Below, in pieces: positions 1-8,391 of a stretch of 64,000 nucleotides of DNA. Below the pieces are notes generated by a model. It saw only the letters and a program-made list of their open reading frames with translations. It had not been told where the DNA came from and searched no databases. Numbering within the stretch: the stretch's first letter is position 1; each line of letters opens with the position of its first letter. Location of the stretch: positions 1 through 64,000 of the forward strand of contig JAAFHV010000010.1 of assembly GCA_013297655.1 (NCBI GenBank). The letters are read 5' to 3'. The stretch is from Myxococcales bacterium (GTDB taxonomy: Bacteria > Myxococcota_A > Polyangia > Polyangiales > Polyangiaceae). The translations under genes and the position numbers were made by a program.

Positions 1-603
1 GAGGGCATGTTCGCGTTCTACAAAATCACGATGAACGACTGGACGCTCATCGCCGGCGACTGGAACAACAAGATCCCCATGGATATGGCTCGCTACGGCA
101 TGTTCGGCATGCTCGTCGAGCAAGAGGGAGCGCGCATCGCGCAGGGTGGTCCGCCAAAGCCGGTCAATATCCAACGCGGCGGCGGGCAACCCGCACAGCC
201 CGCGAACCCGTACGGTCAGCAGCAACAGCCCGGCTACCCCCAGCAACAGCAACAGCCCGGCTACCCCCAGCAACAGCAACAGCCCGGCTACCCCCAGCAA
301 CAGCAGCCCGGCTACCCCCAGCAGCAACAGCAGCCTGGCTACCAGCAACCGTTCGGCGCGCAGGCCGCGGGCTTCGGAGCGGCGATGGGCGGCGCGATCG
401 GGTCGATGGGAAGCGCCCTCGACGCCTTCGCGACGAGCGCGGTCGGCGGCTTCGCGGTCGGGACCCCCGTGCTCGTCCTTTGGTCCGATGGGCAGCGCTA
501 CCCGGGCACGATCACCCAAATCGCGAGCGGCCAGTACCAATGCGCGTTCCCCGACGGACGCCAAATTTGGGTCCCCAGCCACGCGATCTCGCTTCGTACG
601 TAA
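1..603 (+). CDS. Gln/Pro-rich protein with C-terminal Tudor/SH3-like domain (5' partial)
   Basis: The reading frame is open to the left edge and the first visible Met (position 7) sits in what looks like mid-protein sequence, so the true start is probably outside the window. Counting from that Met there are 198 residues: a non-repetitive segment (1-60), a low-complexity tract of five PGYPQQQQ-type repeats (about 70-112), a Gly/Ala-rich helix-like stretch (118-145), and a compact C-terminal module (about 150-198) rich in Val, Trp, Asp-Gly and Pro that resembles small Tudor/Agenet/SH3-like beta barrels (motifs VLVLWSDG, FPDGRQIWVP). Function is unknown. The repeat suggests a flexible linker between an upstream domain and the barrel. 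The gene converges on the lipoprotein gene ending at 689. Confidence 0.6.
   Translation, partial: EGMFAFYKITMNDWTLIAGDWNNKIPMDMARYGMFGMLVEQEGARIAQGGPPKPVNIQRGGGQPAQPANPYGQQQQPGYPQQQQQPGYPQQQQQPGYPQQQQPGYPQQQQQPGYQQPFGAQAAGFGAAMGGAIGSMGSALDAFATSAVGGFAVGTPVLVLWSDGQRYPGTITQIASGQYQCAFPDGRQIWVPSHAISLRT
211..346 (+). repeat. In-frame CAG/CCC-rich repeat encoding PGYPQQQQ units
   Basis: About five near-identical units of 24-27 bp (CAGCAACAG followed by CCCGGCTACCCC) lie inside the first gene. Unit length varies by whole codons, as expected for slippage kept in frame. They encode a Gln-rich linker. Confidence 0.8.
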
Positions 604-617
604 TCGTTCCCACCCGA

Positions 618-643
618 GGGGCGCCGCGATCCGGCGGCGCCCC
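618..643. terminator. GC-rich hairpin between convergent genes
   Basis: A perfect 10-bp stem (GGGGCGCCGC / GCGGCGCCCC) with a six-base loop lies just after the stop at 603 and before the minus-strand gene ending at 689. There is no T-run on either side, so it may act as a bidirectional pause or a Rho-assisted terminator. Position and symmetry support the call; strength is uncertain. Confidence 0.55.
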
Positions 644-688
644 ACGTGAGCCACAAGCGCCTGAATTTTCAGGACTTTCCGACAGTGC

Positions 689-1345
689 TCAGCGCGGTTT
701 GGCGAACACCATCACGCCGACGCGGCCCGCGCCCTTGGTCGCGGTGACGTCGACCTTGTACGGAATGGGGATCGGGGAGAGCGGGCAAATGGTGGCCGGC
801 GTCTTCCCGATGACGGCCGGCTGGCCCTTGCCTTTGCCTGCCTCGAACGTGAAAAACGGTGGAATGAAGAGCTTCACCTCGAGCTCCTTCACGATGCCGG
901 GGACCGCCGCCGCCACGATCGTGTAGCAGGAGCTCGGCTGGAGGGTGAACGTGGTGCCGAAGTGCTCCCCCTCCGCGAGATCGACGCGAATGACCTGCGT
1001 CTCCGGGAGGGCCCCCTTCGGCGCGACCTTAAGCGCGTGTTGCCGAATCGCGACCTCGATTCCCTGGTCGATCGCGTCGGCCGTCGCCCGCGGGATGGGG
1101 CTCGTGTTGGTCGGTGCGGCGCTCACGGACGCAGTCGCAGGCGCCTGCGCGGCCCCCGCGTCGGCGGCGCTCGCAGGCGTCGTCGGCACGAGCGACACCG
1201 GTCCGCTGCCGCCATCGACGCACTGCGGGCCTACGCACGGGGGGGGACCGCCGAAATGCTCGGTGCCGCCGCACGCGGCGACGACCGCGGGGATCGCCGC
1301 GAGAGCTCCGAGAAATCCGAGCGAGACCAGGCGCGAACGGGTCAT
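689..1345 (-). CDS. Putative lipoprotein, 218 aa, unknown function
   Basis: The start ATG at 1345 has an AGGAG ribosome site eight bases upstream and gives a classic lipoprotein signal: a basic n-region (TRSR), a hydrophobic core and lipobox VAAC with Cys25. A Gly/Pro/Ala-rich linker with Cys residues (PPCVGPQC) follows to about residue 80. The C-terminal 130 residues form a predicted beta-rich domain with two Cys (PSSCY, ATICPLS) and a hydrophobic FIPPFF patch. No known family is recognised. It is probably an envelope protein of the type common in myxobacteria. A longer frame extends upstream to 1675 but lacks coding character there. Confidence 0.75.
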   Translation of the reverse strand: MTRSRLVSLGFLGALAAIPAVVAACGGTEHFGGPPPCVGPQCVDGGSGPVSLVPTTPASAADAGAAQAPATASVSAAPTNTSPIPRATADAIDQGIEVAIRQHALKVAPKGALPETQVIRVDLAEGEHFGTTFTLQPSSCYTIVAAAVPGIVKELEVKLFIPPFFTFEAGKGKGQPAVIGKTPATICPLSPIPIPYKVDVTATKGAGRVGVMVFAKPR

Positions 1346-1466
1346 GAAACGTACTCTCCTGAGCCGCCGGTGCGACCCGCGGGCGGCATTACCACAAAGA
1401 GCGCGTCGCCCGCACGAGCGGCGGAACGTCGCGCGCTCGCGGCGAACCTTTGGCAAAGTCACGCCC

Positions 1467-2636
1467 GTGCTTCGTGTGGTCCCCGCTGACGAGCCGCTCG
1501 TGCTCGAGGTCGCGCTGCCGCCGTTTCGACTCGAAGCGGGTGCGCCGCTCCTCAGGCCGCGCGCGCGGATCGTGTTTTGGGGAACGAAGGACGAGCAAGC
1601 AGCGCTCGCGCGAGACGGGCGCCTCGAGGCCGTGGACCCATCGAGGCCGACGGTGTGCTTCCTCCCTACGCTCACGTCGGACCTCGATCCCCGCGTGAGC
1701 TTCCCCGAGCTCTTCGGCCGGAGCCGACCGCTCCGGCCCTGGGCGCAGCGCCTCGTCGCGGTGAGCTTGCTCGGGTCGGAGCACGATCCTTCCGGACCGG
1801 CCGCGGGTCACTTTCCGAGCCGTGACGCGGACGTTCGGTTTCCCCGCGCGGAGGCTGGCCTGCGTGGCGCAGCGACGCGACGCGACGACGAGCTGCCCGC
1901 GACGGTGACGACATGGGACCAGGCGCGCGCCCTGCGGCTCACGCTCGACGCGCTCGGCCTCCGGCGCGTGCACACGGTCTTCGGCGCGTCGATCGGCGGC
2001 ATGGTGGCGCTCGCGTACGCGGCGCTCGCGGGCGACGATCTCGAGCGCGCGTGTGTCGTCGCTTGCCCGTTCGCGACCTCCGCCGCGACGCTCGCGCACG
2101 ATCACCTCGTCCGCGAGGTGCTCCTCGCCGATCCGGACTATCCACACGGGACGGCGATGCTCGGCCTCGCGCGGCAGGTGGCCCTCTTCGGTTACCGAGG
2201 TCGGGGCGCGCTCGAAGCGCGGCAGGGACGCGAGACCGCAGGACCGCGCCACGCGGGCCCGGTTCGATGGAACCCGCGCGCGCCGTACCGAATCGAGACC
2301 TACTTTCGTCACCTCGGGGAGGGGCCGCATCGCGACGCCCGCGCGACGATCGCGCTGCTCGGCGCGATGGACCACCACGACCTCGCGCGGGAGCCTCCGT
2401 TCGCGTTTCGATCGGGAGCGGGGGCGATGATCGACCGCGTCCACGCCCGCGTGACGTGCGTCGCCGTGTCGAGTGACACCTTCGTGACGCCAGAAGAGGT
2501 GCGCGCGCTCGCGACGCGGCTCGGTGACCGCGCGACGTACCGCGAAATCGAGAGCGACTACGGCCACGATGGCTTCCTCGTCGAACGCGTCAAGCTCGCG
2601 CGCATTCTCCACGGCGTGCTCACAGAGCGTCGTTGA
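1467..2636 (+). CDS. MetX-like alpha/beta-hydrolase acyltransferase
   Basis: This looks like a homoserine O-acetyltransferase-family enzyme, which would transfer an acetyl or succinyl group from CoA to a homoserine-type hydroxyl in methionine synthesis. The nucleophile elbow GASIGGM places Ser at about residue 175. The SSDTFVTPEE segment supplies Asp337 and YGHDGFL supplies His367, the usual MetX triad order and spacing. Length (389 aa from the GTG at 1467) fits the family. The start is a judgement: the frame is open further upstream, but similarity-like sequence (LRVVPADEPLVLEV) begins here. The elbow differs from the common GGSMGGM form, so substrate is uncertain. A FadR-type regulator follows 31 bases downstream. 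Confidence 0.75.
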   Translation: MLRVVPADEPLVLEVALPPFRLEAGAPLLRPRARIVFWGTKDEQAALARDGRLEAVDPSRPTVCFLPTLTSDLDPRVSFPELFGRSRPLRPWAQRLVAVSLLGSEHDPSGPAAGHFPSRDADVRFPRAEAGLRGAATRRDDELPATVTTWDQARALRLTLDALGLRRVHTVFGASIGGMVALAYAALAGDDLERACVVACPFATSAATLAHDHLVREVLLADPDYPHGTAMLGLARQVALFGYRGRGALEARQGRETAGPRHAGPVRWNPRAPYRIETYFRHLGEGPHRDARATIALLGAMDHHDLAREPPFAFRSGAGAMIDRVHARVTCVAVSSDTFVTPEEVRALATRLGDRATYREIESDYGHDGFLVERVKLARILHGVLTERR

Positions 2637-2667
2637 CAGCGCGCTTGTTCGCGGAAAGACTCGAGAA

Positions 2668-3381
2668 ATGGTCGCCCCGAAGGCTCCGACGCGCAAGGCC
2701 GACGAGGTGTCGCGTGAGCTATTGGCGCGCATCGTCGGAGGGGAGATCGCGCCGCAGTCGCTTCTCCCGAAAGAAGAGGAGCTCGAGGCAGAGTTCGGTG
2801 TCGCGCGCAGCGTGATCCGCGAGGCGGTGAAGATCCTGGAGGTGCACAAGCTGGTGCGGCCCGTCCGCCGGCGCGGCACGGTGGTGCTCGATCCGCGAGC
2901 TTCGCTCTCCCCGGACGTGGTCTCGGCGTTCCTCTCGCCACGCGCGGCGAACGTGTCACGCGACTTCCTGAGCGGTCTCCTGGAGGTTCGAAAGCTCCTC
3001 GACGTCGAGATGAGCGGCCTCGCGGCGGCGCGAAGACAACCGCACGACGTGATCGCGATGCGGGCGGCGGCGGCAGAGTACGTTCGCGTCGCCGGCATCC
3101 CCGACGAAATCGAAGACGCCATTTTGCGCTTCGGCCTCGCGGTCGCGCACGCCACGCAGAACCCGATCTACGTCATGTTCGTGCACTGGAACTCGTCCGC
3201 GGTGCGGGTGCTCGCGCCGCTCTTTGCTTCGGTGCGCGCCTCGGCGGGCGCACACGCGGAGGGGGTCGAGCTCGTCATCAACGCGATCGAGCTCGGCGAC
3301 GTCGATGCCGCGCGCGCGATGACCGCGCTCTACCACGACTGGGCAGGACCGAAGATCCTCGAGGCCGCCTCCGCCACGTAG
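2668..3381 (+). CDS. FadR/GntR-family transcriptional regulator
   Basis: A 237-aa protein with an N-terminal winged helix-turn-helix (about residues 8-75; motifs LPKEEELEAEFGVARSVIREA and VRRRGTVV, typical of GntR) and an all-helical C-terminal FCD-type ligand domain (about 95-230). FCD regulators of this size usually sense a small carboxylate and bind a palindrome in their own region. The ATG at 2668 is preceded by a GGAAAGA ribosome site. It follows the MetX-like gene closely on the same strand and may regulate it, but no operator was recognised. The FCD metal-binding His residues are only partly evident. Confidence 0.85.
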   Translation: MVAPKAPTRKADEVSRELLARIVGGEIAPQSLLPKEEELEAEFGVARSVIREAVKILEVHKLVRPVRRRGTVVLDPRASLSPDVVSAFLSPRAANVSRDFLSGLLEVRKLLDVEMSGLAAARRQPHDVIAMRAAAAEYVRVAGIPDEIEDAILRFGLAVAHATQNPIYVMFVHWNSSAVRVLAPLFASVRASAGAHAEGVELVINAIELGDVDAARAMTALYHDWAGPKILEAASAT

Positions 3382-3496
3382 AGACCGACGCGGGTCGTGG
3401 AGTGCCGCGACGGCCGCCTTCGCCATTCTCTTTTCCCCCGGGGCGGAGATCCTTGTAGGGTGCGACCCGTAGACCCGGTGTTTTCTCGGAGGCCCG

Positions 3497-3949
3497 ATGC
3501 AACGTTCTGCGTTCCGTAGCTCGCTGGTGATTTTTGCGCTCCTCGGTGGGGCCCCGCTCCTGCTCGGCTCCGGCTGCAAGGACAAGCCCGCGCCGGTCGA
3601 TGCCGCGCCGCCTCCCCCTCCCCCGCCCGAGGTCGACGCCGCGCCGGCCGAGATCGCGCCGATGGAAGAAGACGCCGGAGTGGACGCGGCAGACGCCGCC
3701 GAAGCGGGCAAGAAGACGGGCGTCGGCGGAAACCTGAACGTCGCGCGCCTCAAGCAGTGCTGCGGCCAGCTCCGCGCCGAAGGCAAGAAGCTCGGTCTCT
3801 CCCCCGAGGCAGGGTTCTTCAACGCCGCGGCCGCGCAGTGCGACAGCATCGCAGCGCAAGCCGGCCCCTCCGGCACCGCGCCCGAGCTCGGGATTTTGCG
3901 AACGGCGCTCCACGGCCGCACGCTCCCCGGGGTCTGCTCCGGCTTCTGA
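3497..3949 (+). CDS. Small Cys-containing lipoprotein, 150 aa
   Basis: The signal sequence ends in LGSGC (Cys27), fitting a lipoprotein. A Pro/Ala/Asp-rich linker (residues 28-80, including a run of seven prolines) leads to a C-terminal helical domain of about 60 residues carrying four Cys (QCCGQ, AQCDS, GVCSG). An A/G-rich ribosome site (TCGGAGG) precedes the ATG. No family recognised. A strong terminator follows at 3995. Confidence 0.75.
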   Translation: MQRSAFRSSLVIFALLGGAPLLLGSGCKDKPAPVDAAPPPPPPPEVDAAPAEIAPMEEDAGVDAADAAEAGKKTGVGGNLNVARLKQCCGQLRAEGKKLGLSPEAGFFNAAAAQCDSIAAQAGPSGTAPELGILRTALHGRTLPGVCSGF

Positions 3950-3994
3950 CAGCGTCCGCGCCCGCGCAGCACCTGTTGCGCAGCGCCTCGCACC

Positions 3995-4024
3995 ACGGCG
4001 CCCTTCACCGGGCGCCGTTTTGCG
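3995..4024 (+). terminator. Rho-independent terminator
   Basis: A perfect 9-bp stem (ACGGCGCCC / GGGCGCCGT) with a six-base loop is followed by TTTT and a further T-rich stretch. It sits 45 bases after the lipoprotein stop and before the phosphofructokinase gene. Confidence 0.85.
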
Positions 4025-4107
4025 TTTGTACGGACCTCCCGCTTCGTGACGCAAGGCAGCGCGCGCTTCTCGGTGGGCGAAGCGCTCGCCTTCGGTATCG
4101 TGGGGAC

Positions 4108-5205
4108 ATGGCGGCGAAGCTCGAGCGGAACGACAAGGTCTTGGTGCTGACCTCAGGCGGCGACGCGCCGGGGATGAACTCCGCGCTCCGCGGAGCGGCA
4201 CGGGTGGGCGCGGAGCTCGGCCTCGAGCTCGTCGGGGTGGAGGACGGCTACGTTGGCCTGCTCGCGGAGCGCTTCGTGCCGCTCGACATGCGCCACTTGG
4301 ACGACGCCTCACGACGCGGCGGGACCGTGCTCGGCACCGCGCGAAGTCGCATCTTCCCCACCCCCGAGGGCCAACAGAAGGCCAAAGAAATCCTAGCCAA
4401 ATCCAACGTTTCCGCGTTGCTCGTGATCGGCGGAAACGGCTCGCTCACCGGCGCCAAGACGCTCGAGGGCACGGAGACGGGCAAGGGCCCTCTTCGCGTA
4501 GCGGGCCTCCCGGCGTCGATCGACAACGATCTCGGCGGCACGTCGATGGCGATCGGCGTCGACACCGCGATGAACACGATCGTGGAGGCGTGCGATCGCA
4601 TCTGCGACACCGCCACCGCGCACCGCCGCATTTTCCTCGTCGAGGTCATGGGCCGCGACTGCGGTTACCTCGCGATGACCGCGGGCATCGCCGCCGGCGC
4701 CGACACGGTCATCGTCCGCGAGACCGACCGCTCCGACGCGGAGGTCGTCGACCAAGTCTGCCGAACGATCGAGCGCGCGTACGCCGAGGGCGAGAAGCGC
4801 CGTCGTGTCCTCATCTTGAAGGCCGAGGGAGTGCACATCGGGACCAACGAGCTCAAGGCGAAGGTCGACGAGCGCCTCGCGCGAACGGTCGCCGACGTCG
4901 ACTCGCGGGTCACGGTGCTCGGCCACGTCGTGCGGGGGGGCACGCCGTCCGCGTTCGACCGTTTGCTCGCAGCGCGCCTCGCGAACGCGGCGCTGCGCGG
5001 TCTCGCGGACGGCGCGTCCGGCTTCATGGCCGGCTGGGTCGGCCCCGGGATCACGCGCGAGGCTTGCCCGTACGATCCATACGTGGTGCTCGTGCCGCTC
5101 GAAGAGATGCTCGCGGAGACCGACAAGCTCCACCGCGGAGAGTCTGCGCTCGCCATGTGGCGAAAGCGGGTCTATCGCGAGGTGGAGTCGATCCTCGAGC
5201 GCTGA
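4108..5205 (+). CDS. pfkA: 6-phosphofructokinase
   Basis: Phosphorylates fructose 6-phosphate in glycolysis. Recognised from GGDAPGMN (residues 17-24), the nucleotide site GGNGS (about 108-112), the catalytic SIDND segment (about 136-140), MGRDCGY and RGGTPSAFDR. The Gly after GGN corresponds to the ATP-type form rather than the GGDD of pyrophosphate-dependent enzymes. The residue normally Asp in GGDGS, which helps bind Mg in E. coli PfkA, is Asn here. Length (365 aa) is slightly above the 320 aa of short ATP-PFKs. The ATG at 4108 was chosen because homology begins at once; the frame is open upstream without coding signal. The gene ends eight bases from the convergent thiL. Confidence 0.92.
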   Translation: MAAKLERNDKVLVLTSGGDAPGMNSALRGAARVGAELGLELVGVEDGYVGLLAERFVPLDMRHLDDASRRGGTVLGTARSRIFPTPEGQQKAKEILAKSNVSALLVIGGNGSLTGAKTLEGTETGKGPLRVAGLPASIDNDLGGTSMAIGVDTAMNTIVEACDRICDTATAHRRIFLVEVMGRDCGYLAMTAGIAAGADTVIVRETDRSDAEVVDQVCRTIERAYAEGEKRRRVLILKAEGVHIGTNELKAKVDERLARTVADVDSRVTVLGHVVRGGTPSAFDRLLAARLANAALRGLADGASGFMAGWVGPGITREACPYDPYVVLVPLEEMLAETDKLHRGESALAMWRKRVYREVESILER

Positions 5206-5213
5206 CCGGCGCG

Positions 5214-6170
5214 CTACCGCGCGAGGTGATCGTGCCCGCGCGGAGGAACCTCACGCTCCCCGCGCGAGCCTTCGAGCGCGAGGGCGACCCCTTGCCCGCC
5301 AACGACACGCCCGATCGGCGAGAGCCCACGAGGCACGGGGGCGCGCGCGTCCCACGTGACGACGACGACGTAGTCCTCGCCTCCTTCGAGCGCGCAGCGC
5401 ACCGGATCGTCGCCGAGCGCGTGCGCACACGCCACGAGCGCCTCGCCCCCCGCGCGCACGACGTCACGTTCGTCGAGCACGATGCGCACCCCGCTCGCTC
5501 CCGCGAGGCGATGCAGATCGATCGCGAGCCCGTCCGATACGTCGATCGCCGCGCGCGCACGTGCGACGGAGCTCGCTAAATCGTAGCGGATCCTGGGCCT
5601 CCGAAACGCGGCGACGCATGCCGCGAGCGCCGGCTCGTCTTGCCTCCCCGCCTCGAGCGCGGCGAGGCCCAAGGTCGCGAGCCCGAGCGGCCCACCGACG
5701 AGCACGAGATCGGAGACCTCTGCCCCCGCCCGCGTGACCGCGCGCTCGCCGAGCACGCGCCCGAGCACGGTCGTCGTCACGGTGAACGTGCCCGCGCGCG
5801 ACACGTTGCCTCCTACGATCCCGGTGTTGCCCTCGAGCGCCGCCTCGCGCTGTCCCCGCGCGAGCGCGAGCGCGTCGTCGTCCGTCATCGTCGCGTCGAT
5901 CGTGAGCGCCGAGAGCGCCGCGAGCGGCTCGGCCCCCATCGCGACGATATCGCTCGCCGCTGCTGCAAACGACCGATACCCCACATCACCATACAGCAGC
6001 CACTCCCGCCGAAAGTGCACCTCGTCGACGTGGGCATCGACGGTCCAGACGAGGGCTCCGGGCGGGCGATCGAGCACCGCGCAGTCGTCGCCGATGCCGA
6101 CGCTCACCCCCCGGACGTCGGCGGCGAGGGTCGCTCCGAGGGCACGCACGAGGGCGTCCTCGGACCTCAT
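5214..6170 (-). CDS. thiL: Thiamine-monophosphate kinase
   Basis: Phosphorylates thiamine monophosphate to the active diphosphate. Family marks in order: GIGDDCAVL near the N-terminus, VDAHVDEVHF (the usual TTD-VEGVHF region), SDIVAMGAEPL, GGNVSRA and IDVSDGLAIDL. Length (318 aa) is normal for ThiL/PurM-like ATPases. The ATG at 6170 gives MRSEDALV, a good fit to family N-termini; longer in-frame starts upstream overlap the divergent promoter region. Other thiamine genes (a ThiE-like gene and thiG) lie 15 kb away, so this is not a single operon. Confidence 0.9.
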   Translation of the reverse strand: MRSEDALVRALGATLAADVRGVSVGIGDDCAVLDRPPGALVWTVDAHVDEVHFRREWLLYGDVGYRSFAAAASDIVAMGAEPLAALSALTIDATMTDDDALALARGQREAALEGNTGIVGGNVSRAGTFTVTTTVLGRVLGERAVTRAGAEVSDLVLVGGPLGLATLGLAALEAGRQDEPALAACVAAFRRPRIRYDLASSVARARAAIDVSDGLAIDLHRLAGASGVRIVLDERDVVRAGGEALVACAHALGDDPVRCALEGGEDYVVVVTWDARAPVPRGLSPIGRVVGGQGVALALEGSRGEREVPPRGHDHLAR

Positions 6171-6268
6171 CGCGCACCTCGGCGCGAGAACGAGCTTTTC
6201 ACGAAGACACGACCGGGGCGACAATCCCCCCGCGACGACGAGCTCCGTCGTCGGAAAGGACGAGCGCG

Positions 6269-6877
6269 GTGCTGAAGGTCGGCGACAAGGCTCCCACGTT
6301 TTCTCTCTCGGGCGACGACGGGCAAGCACACGAGGTCTCGAGCGATGGGCGCACGGTCATCGTTTACTTCTACCCGAAGGACGACACCCCCGGCTGCACC
6401 GTCGAGGCGAAGGACTTCTCGACCGACGAAGCGCAGGCTCGGATCAAGAAGGCACGCGTGACCGTCTACGGGGTCTCGAAGGACAGCGTGGCGAGCCACG
6501 GAAAGTTTCGCGACAAACACGGGCTCCGCGTTCGGCTCCTCTCCGACCCCGACCTGCACGTCCACGAGCTCTTCGGCGCCTACGGCGAAAAGACGATGTA
6601 CGGACGCAAGGTCCAGGGCACCATTCGCTCCACGTTCGTCCTCCGCGACGGCAAGGTCGTGCACGCGTACCCGAGCGTTCGTGTCCCCGGGCACATCGAC
6701 GCCGTGCTCGGCGCGATCGAGGGCCGCGCGAGCGCAACGGACGCCGCGCCGAAAAAATCGGCGCCGAAGGCAGCGACCGCGGCCGCCCCCAAAAAAGCCG
6801 CGCCGAAAAAGACCGCGTCGACCGAACGACCTGCCCCCAAGAAGCCCGCCGCGAAGAAGGCCGCGAAGAAATCCTGA
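6269..6877 (+). CDS. Peroxiredoxin (BCP/PrxQ type) with Lys/Ala-rich tail
   Basis: Reduces hydroperoxides by a thiol mechanism. The AhpC/TSA fold spans about residues 1-150 with peroxidatic Cys43 in DTPGCT. The second Cys typical of BCP, five residues later, is replaced by Lys48, and no other Cys occurs, so this is a one-Cys enzyme needing an external thiol. From about residue 157 the protein ends in a tail of Lys, Ala and Pro (PKKSAPK, PKKAAPKK) resembling the C-terminal tail of histone H1. The GTG start has a GGAAAGGA ribosome site. It overlaps no gene and is followed five bases later by the next CDS, so the two are probably cotranscribed. Confidence 0.9.
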   Translation: MLKVGDKAPTFSLSGDDGQAHEVSSDGRTVIVYFYPKDDTPGCTVEAKDFSTDEAQARIKKARVTVYGVSKDSVASHGKFRDKHGLRVRLLSDPDLHVHELFGAYGEKTMYGRKVQGTIRSTFVLRDGKVVHAYPSVRVPGHIDAVLGAIEGRASATDAAPKKSAPKAATAAAPKKAAPKKTASTERPAPKKPAAKKAAKKS

Positions 6878-6882
6878 TCGCG

Positions 6883-7875
6883 ATGGCCGACGTCCCCGTC
6901 GTCTGGCTCGACACTGGCGAGTCCGCGAAGAGCGAGAGCCGCGCCGCGATCGACGCGTGGGCGCGGTCGCGCGGTGTTCGCTTGGTCGGCTTCGCGAGCG
7001 ACCAGCGCTCGGCGCTCCCGTATCCGGAGGCGGTCGTCTTGCGCGTCGAACAAGAGATCGTCCGCGCCCGGGACGCGATCTCGGCGCTCGACGCCGACGC
7101 CGCGGACGCCGCCCTCGGTCGCGCCGAGACCGAGCTCGTGGCCCACCCGGAGGTGCCGCAATCCGCGTGGCTGCTCGCCGAGATCCTGCGCGCCCGCGCG
7201 GCCCGCGCGAAGGGCGTCGCTCCGAAGGACGAGGCACGCGCGAACTCCGCGCTCCGTGAAGCGCACGGGCTCGACCTCGGGCGCGCGGCGGGCATCGGCG
7301 AGCCAGAGAGCGCAGAGACGGACGAAGGCCCCGTCGACGTCGCGGTCGAGGGCGACGACGACGGAGAGCTGCGCGTCGACGGCCGACCGAGGGGCCCGGA
7401 GAGGGGCCTCTTGCACCTCGCGCCGGGCCGGCACCACGTCACGCTCCTGGTGGACGGGCGCCCCGTGTGGGCGGCGTGGACGTTCGCTGCGCGAGGCGCG
7501 AAGGTCGTCGTGCCGAGCCAGCGTGTGCCTTGCAGTCGCGAAGATCTCGCCATCGTCGAGCTCCGCGGCGCGAGCGTCGTCGCTCCGCGCGCCCGTTGCG
7601 ACGACTGGGTCACCGCTCGAAGGAGCCCGAGCTCTCTCATGCTCGCGCGCTGCCATGGCGACGCGTGCGGACCGCTCGTGGAGTGGCGCATTCGGCTCCC
7701 GGAAGCGCCGCTCGTCCCGCGCTACGAAGATCGCCGCGTGCCGATGTGGGCGAAGGTCACCGGGGTCGCCGCGGTGGTCGTGCTCGTCGCGGGCGTCGCC
7801 CTCGTCGGCACCGGCGCCTTCGAGACCCCCAGCGAGACGACACGCTTTTCGTACTCCGGCGTCGTCCCTCGCTGA
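6883..7875 (+). CDS. Hypothetical PEGA-like protein with C-terminal membrane segment
   Basis: A 330-aa protein not assignable to a named family. Residues 50-130 are helical and Ala/Glu/Arg-rich. Residues about 145-215 resemble a PEGA-like surface module (DGELRVDGRPRG, LHLAPGRHHVTLLVDGRP). Four Cys lie between 210 and 262. A single transmembrane helix runs at about 290-311 (VAAVVVLVAGVALVG) near the end. No signal peptide is evident, so it may be tail-anchored with the domains in the cytoplasm, or exported by another route. It follows the peroxiredoxin by five bases. Confidence 0.65.
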   Translation: MADVPVVWLDTGESAKSESRAAIDAWARSRGVRLVGFASDQRSALPYPEAVVLRVEQEIVRARDAISALDADAADAALGRAETELVAHPEVPQSAWLLAEILRARAARAKGVAPKDEARANSALREAHGLDLGRAAGIGEPESAETDEGPVDVAVEGDDDGELRVDGRPRGPERGLLHLAPGRHHVTLLVDGRPVWAAWTFAARGAKVVVPSQRVPCSREDLAIVELRGASVVAPRARCDDWVTARRSPSSLMLARCHGDACGPLVEWRIRLPEAPLVPRYEDRRVPMWAKVTGVAAVVVLVAGVALVGTGAFETPSETTRFSYSGVVPR

Positions 7876-7930
7876 ATCGCGGCCGGCGCCGACCTCGGCC
7901 CCGCGAGAAAAAAAATCGTCGTTGCGGGAA

Positions 7931-7956
7931 GGGTTCGGCGGAGCCCCGTGTCTTTT
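7931..7956 (+). terminator. Probable terminator
   Basis: A 6-bp stem (GGGTTC / GAGCCC, one wobble pair) with a GGCG loop is followed within six bases by TTTT, 55 bases after the stop at 7875. Confidence 0.55.
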
Positions 7957-8391
7957 CCACGAGACCGACGGTGACGCGAAGCCCGCGTAACCGTGAACGA
8001 AACGCCTATTTCCCTCCTGTCCCTCCGAAATCCGAACGAACCGAACGCGACCAACATCCACCCGCACCCGCGAGGTACGAGGCGCGAGCCGCGCGCGCCG
8101 ACCACGAATCAGCCACCTCAATTCCTCCCTCCAAGGGGCGCTCGTCTACGCAGCGAGCGCCCCTTCTCCTATTTGCGGCCCACGATGCGCGGTAGTTGCA
8201 CGATAAATCTCGCGTTTTTGGACCCGTAAAGAACGGTGAGGGCGCCCGTCAGCAGGTTGCGAGACCAGGGTGGCGTCGCTACCGTGGTGGGGGACGAAAT
8301 CGTCTCACGTCGACGTACGTAGGAGGGTGGAGCGGGCGACCATCGCCACTCGCCCTCGAAACGCCCTTTCAAAGCAAGAGGATCGCACATC
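7957..8391. other. Long intergenic stretch, no gene seen
   Basis: Between the terminator and the M48 protease gene no frame shows convincing coding character. The only clear structure is the perfect hairpin at 8133-8165. The last 200 bases must hold the promoter and leader of the protease gene, but no consensus promoter is obvious. Confidence 0.5.
8133..8165. terminator. Perfect 12-bp hairpin in intergenic region
   Basis: AAGGGGCGCTCG and CGAGCGCCCCTT form a perfect 12-bp stem around a nine-base loop, followed on the plus strand by CTCCTATTT. It lies 250 bases after the preceding stop and 226 bases before the next start. This is far from either gene, so it could end an unannotated small RNA, or be an operator or leader structure. 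Confidence 0.55.

Noticed and set aside
5734-6880. Upstream extension of the PEGA-like gene frame
   Set aside because: It runs antisense to thiL and across the peroxiredoxin gene; the ATG at 6883 is the plausible start.
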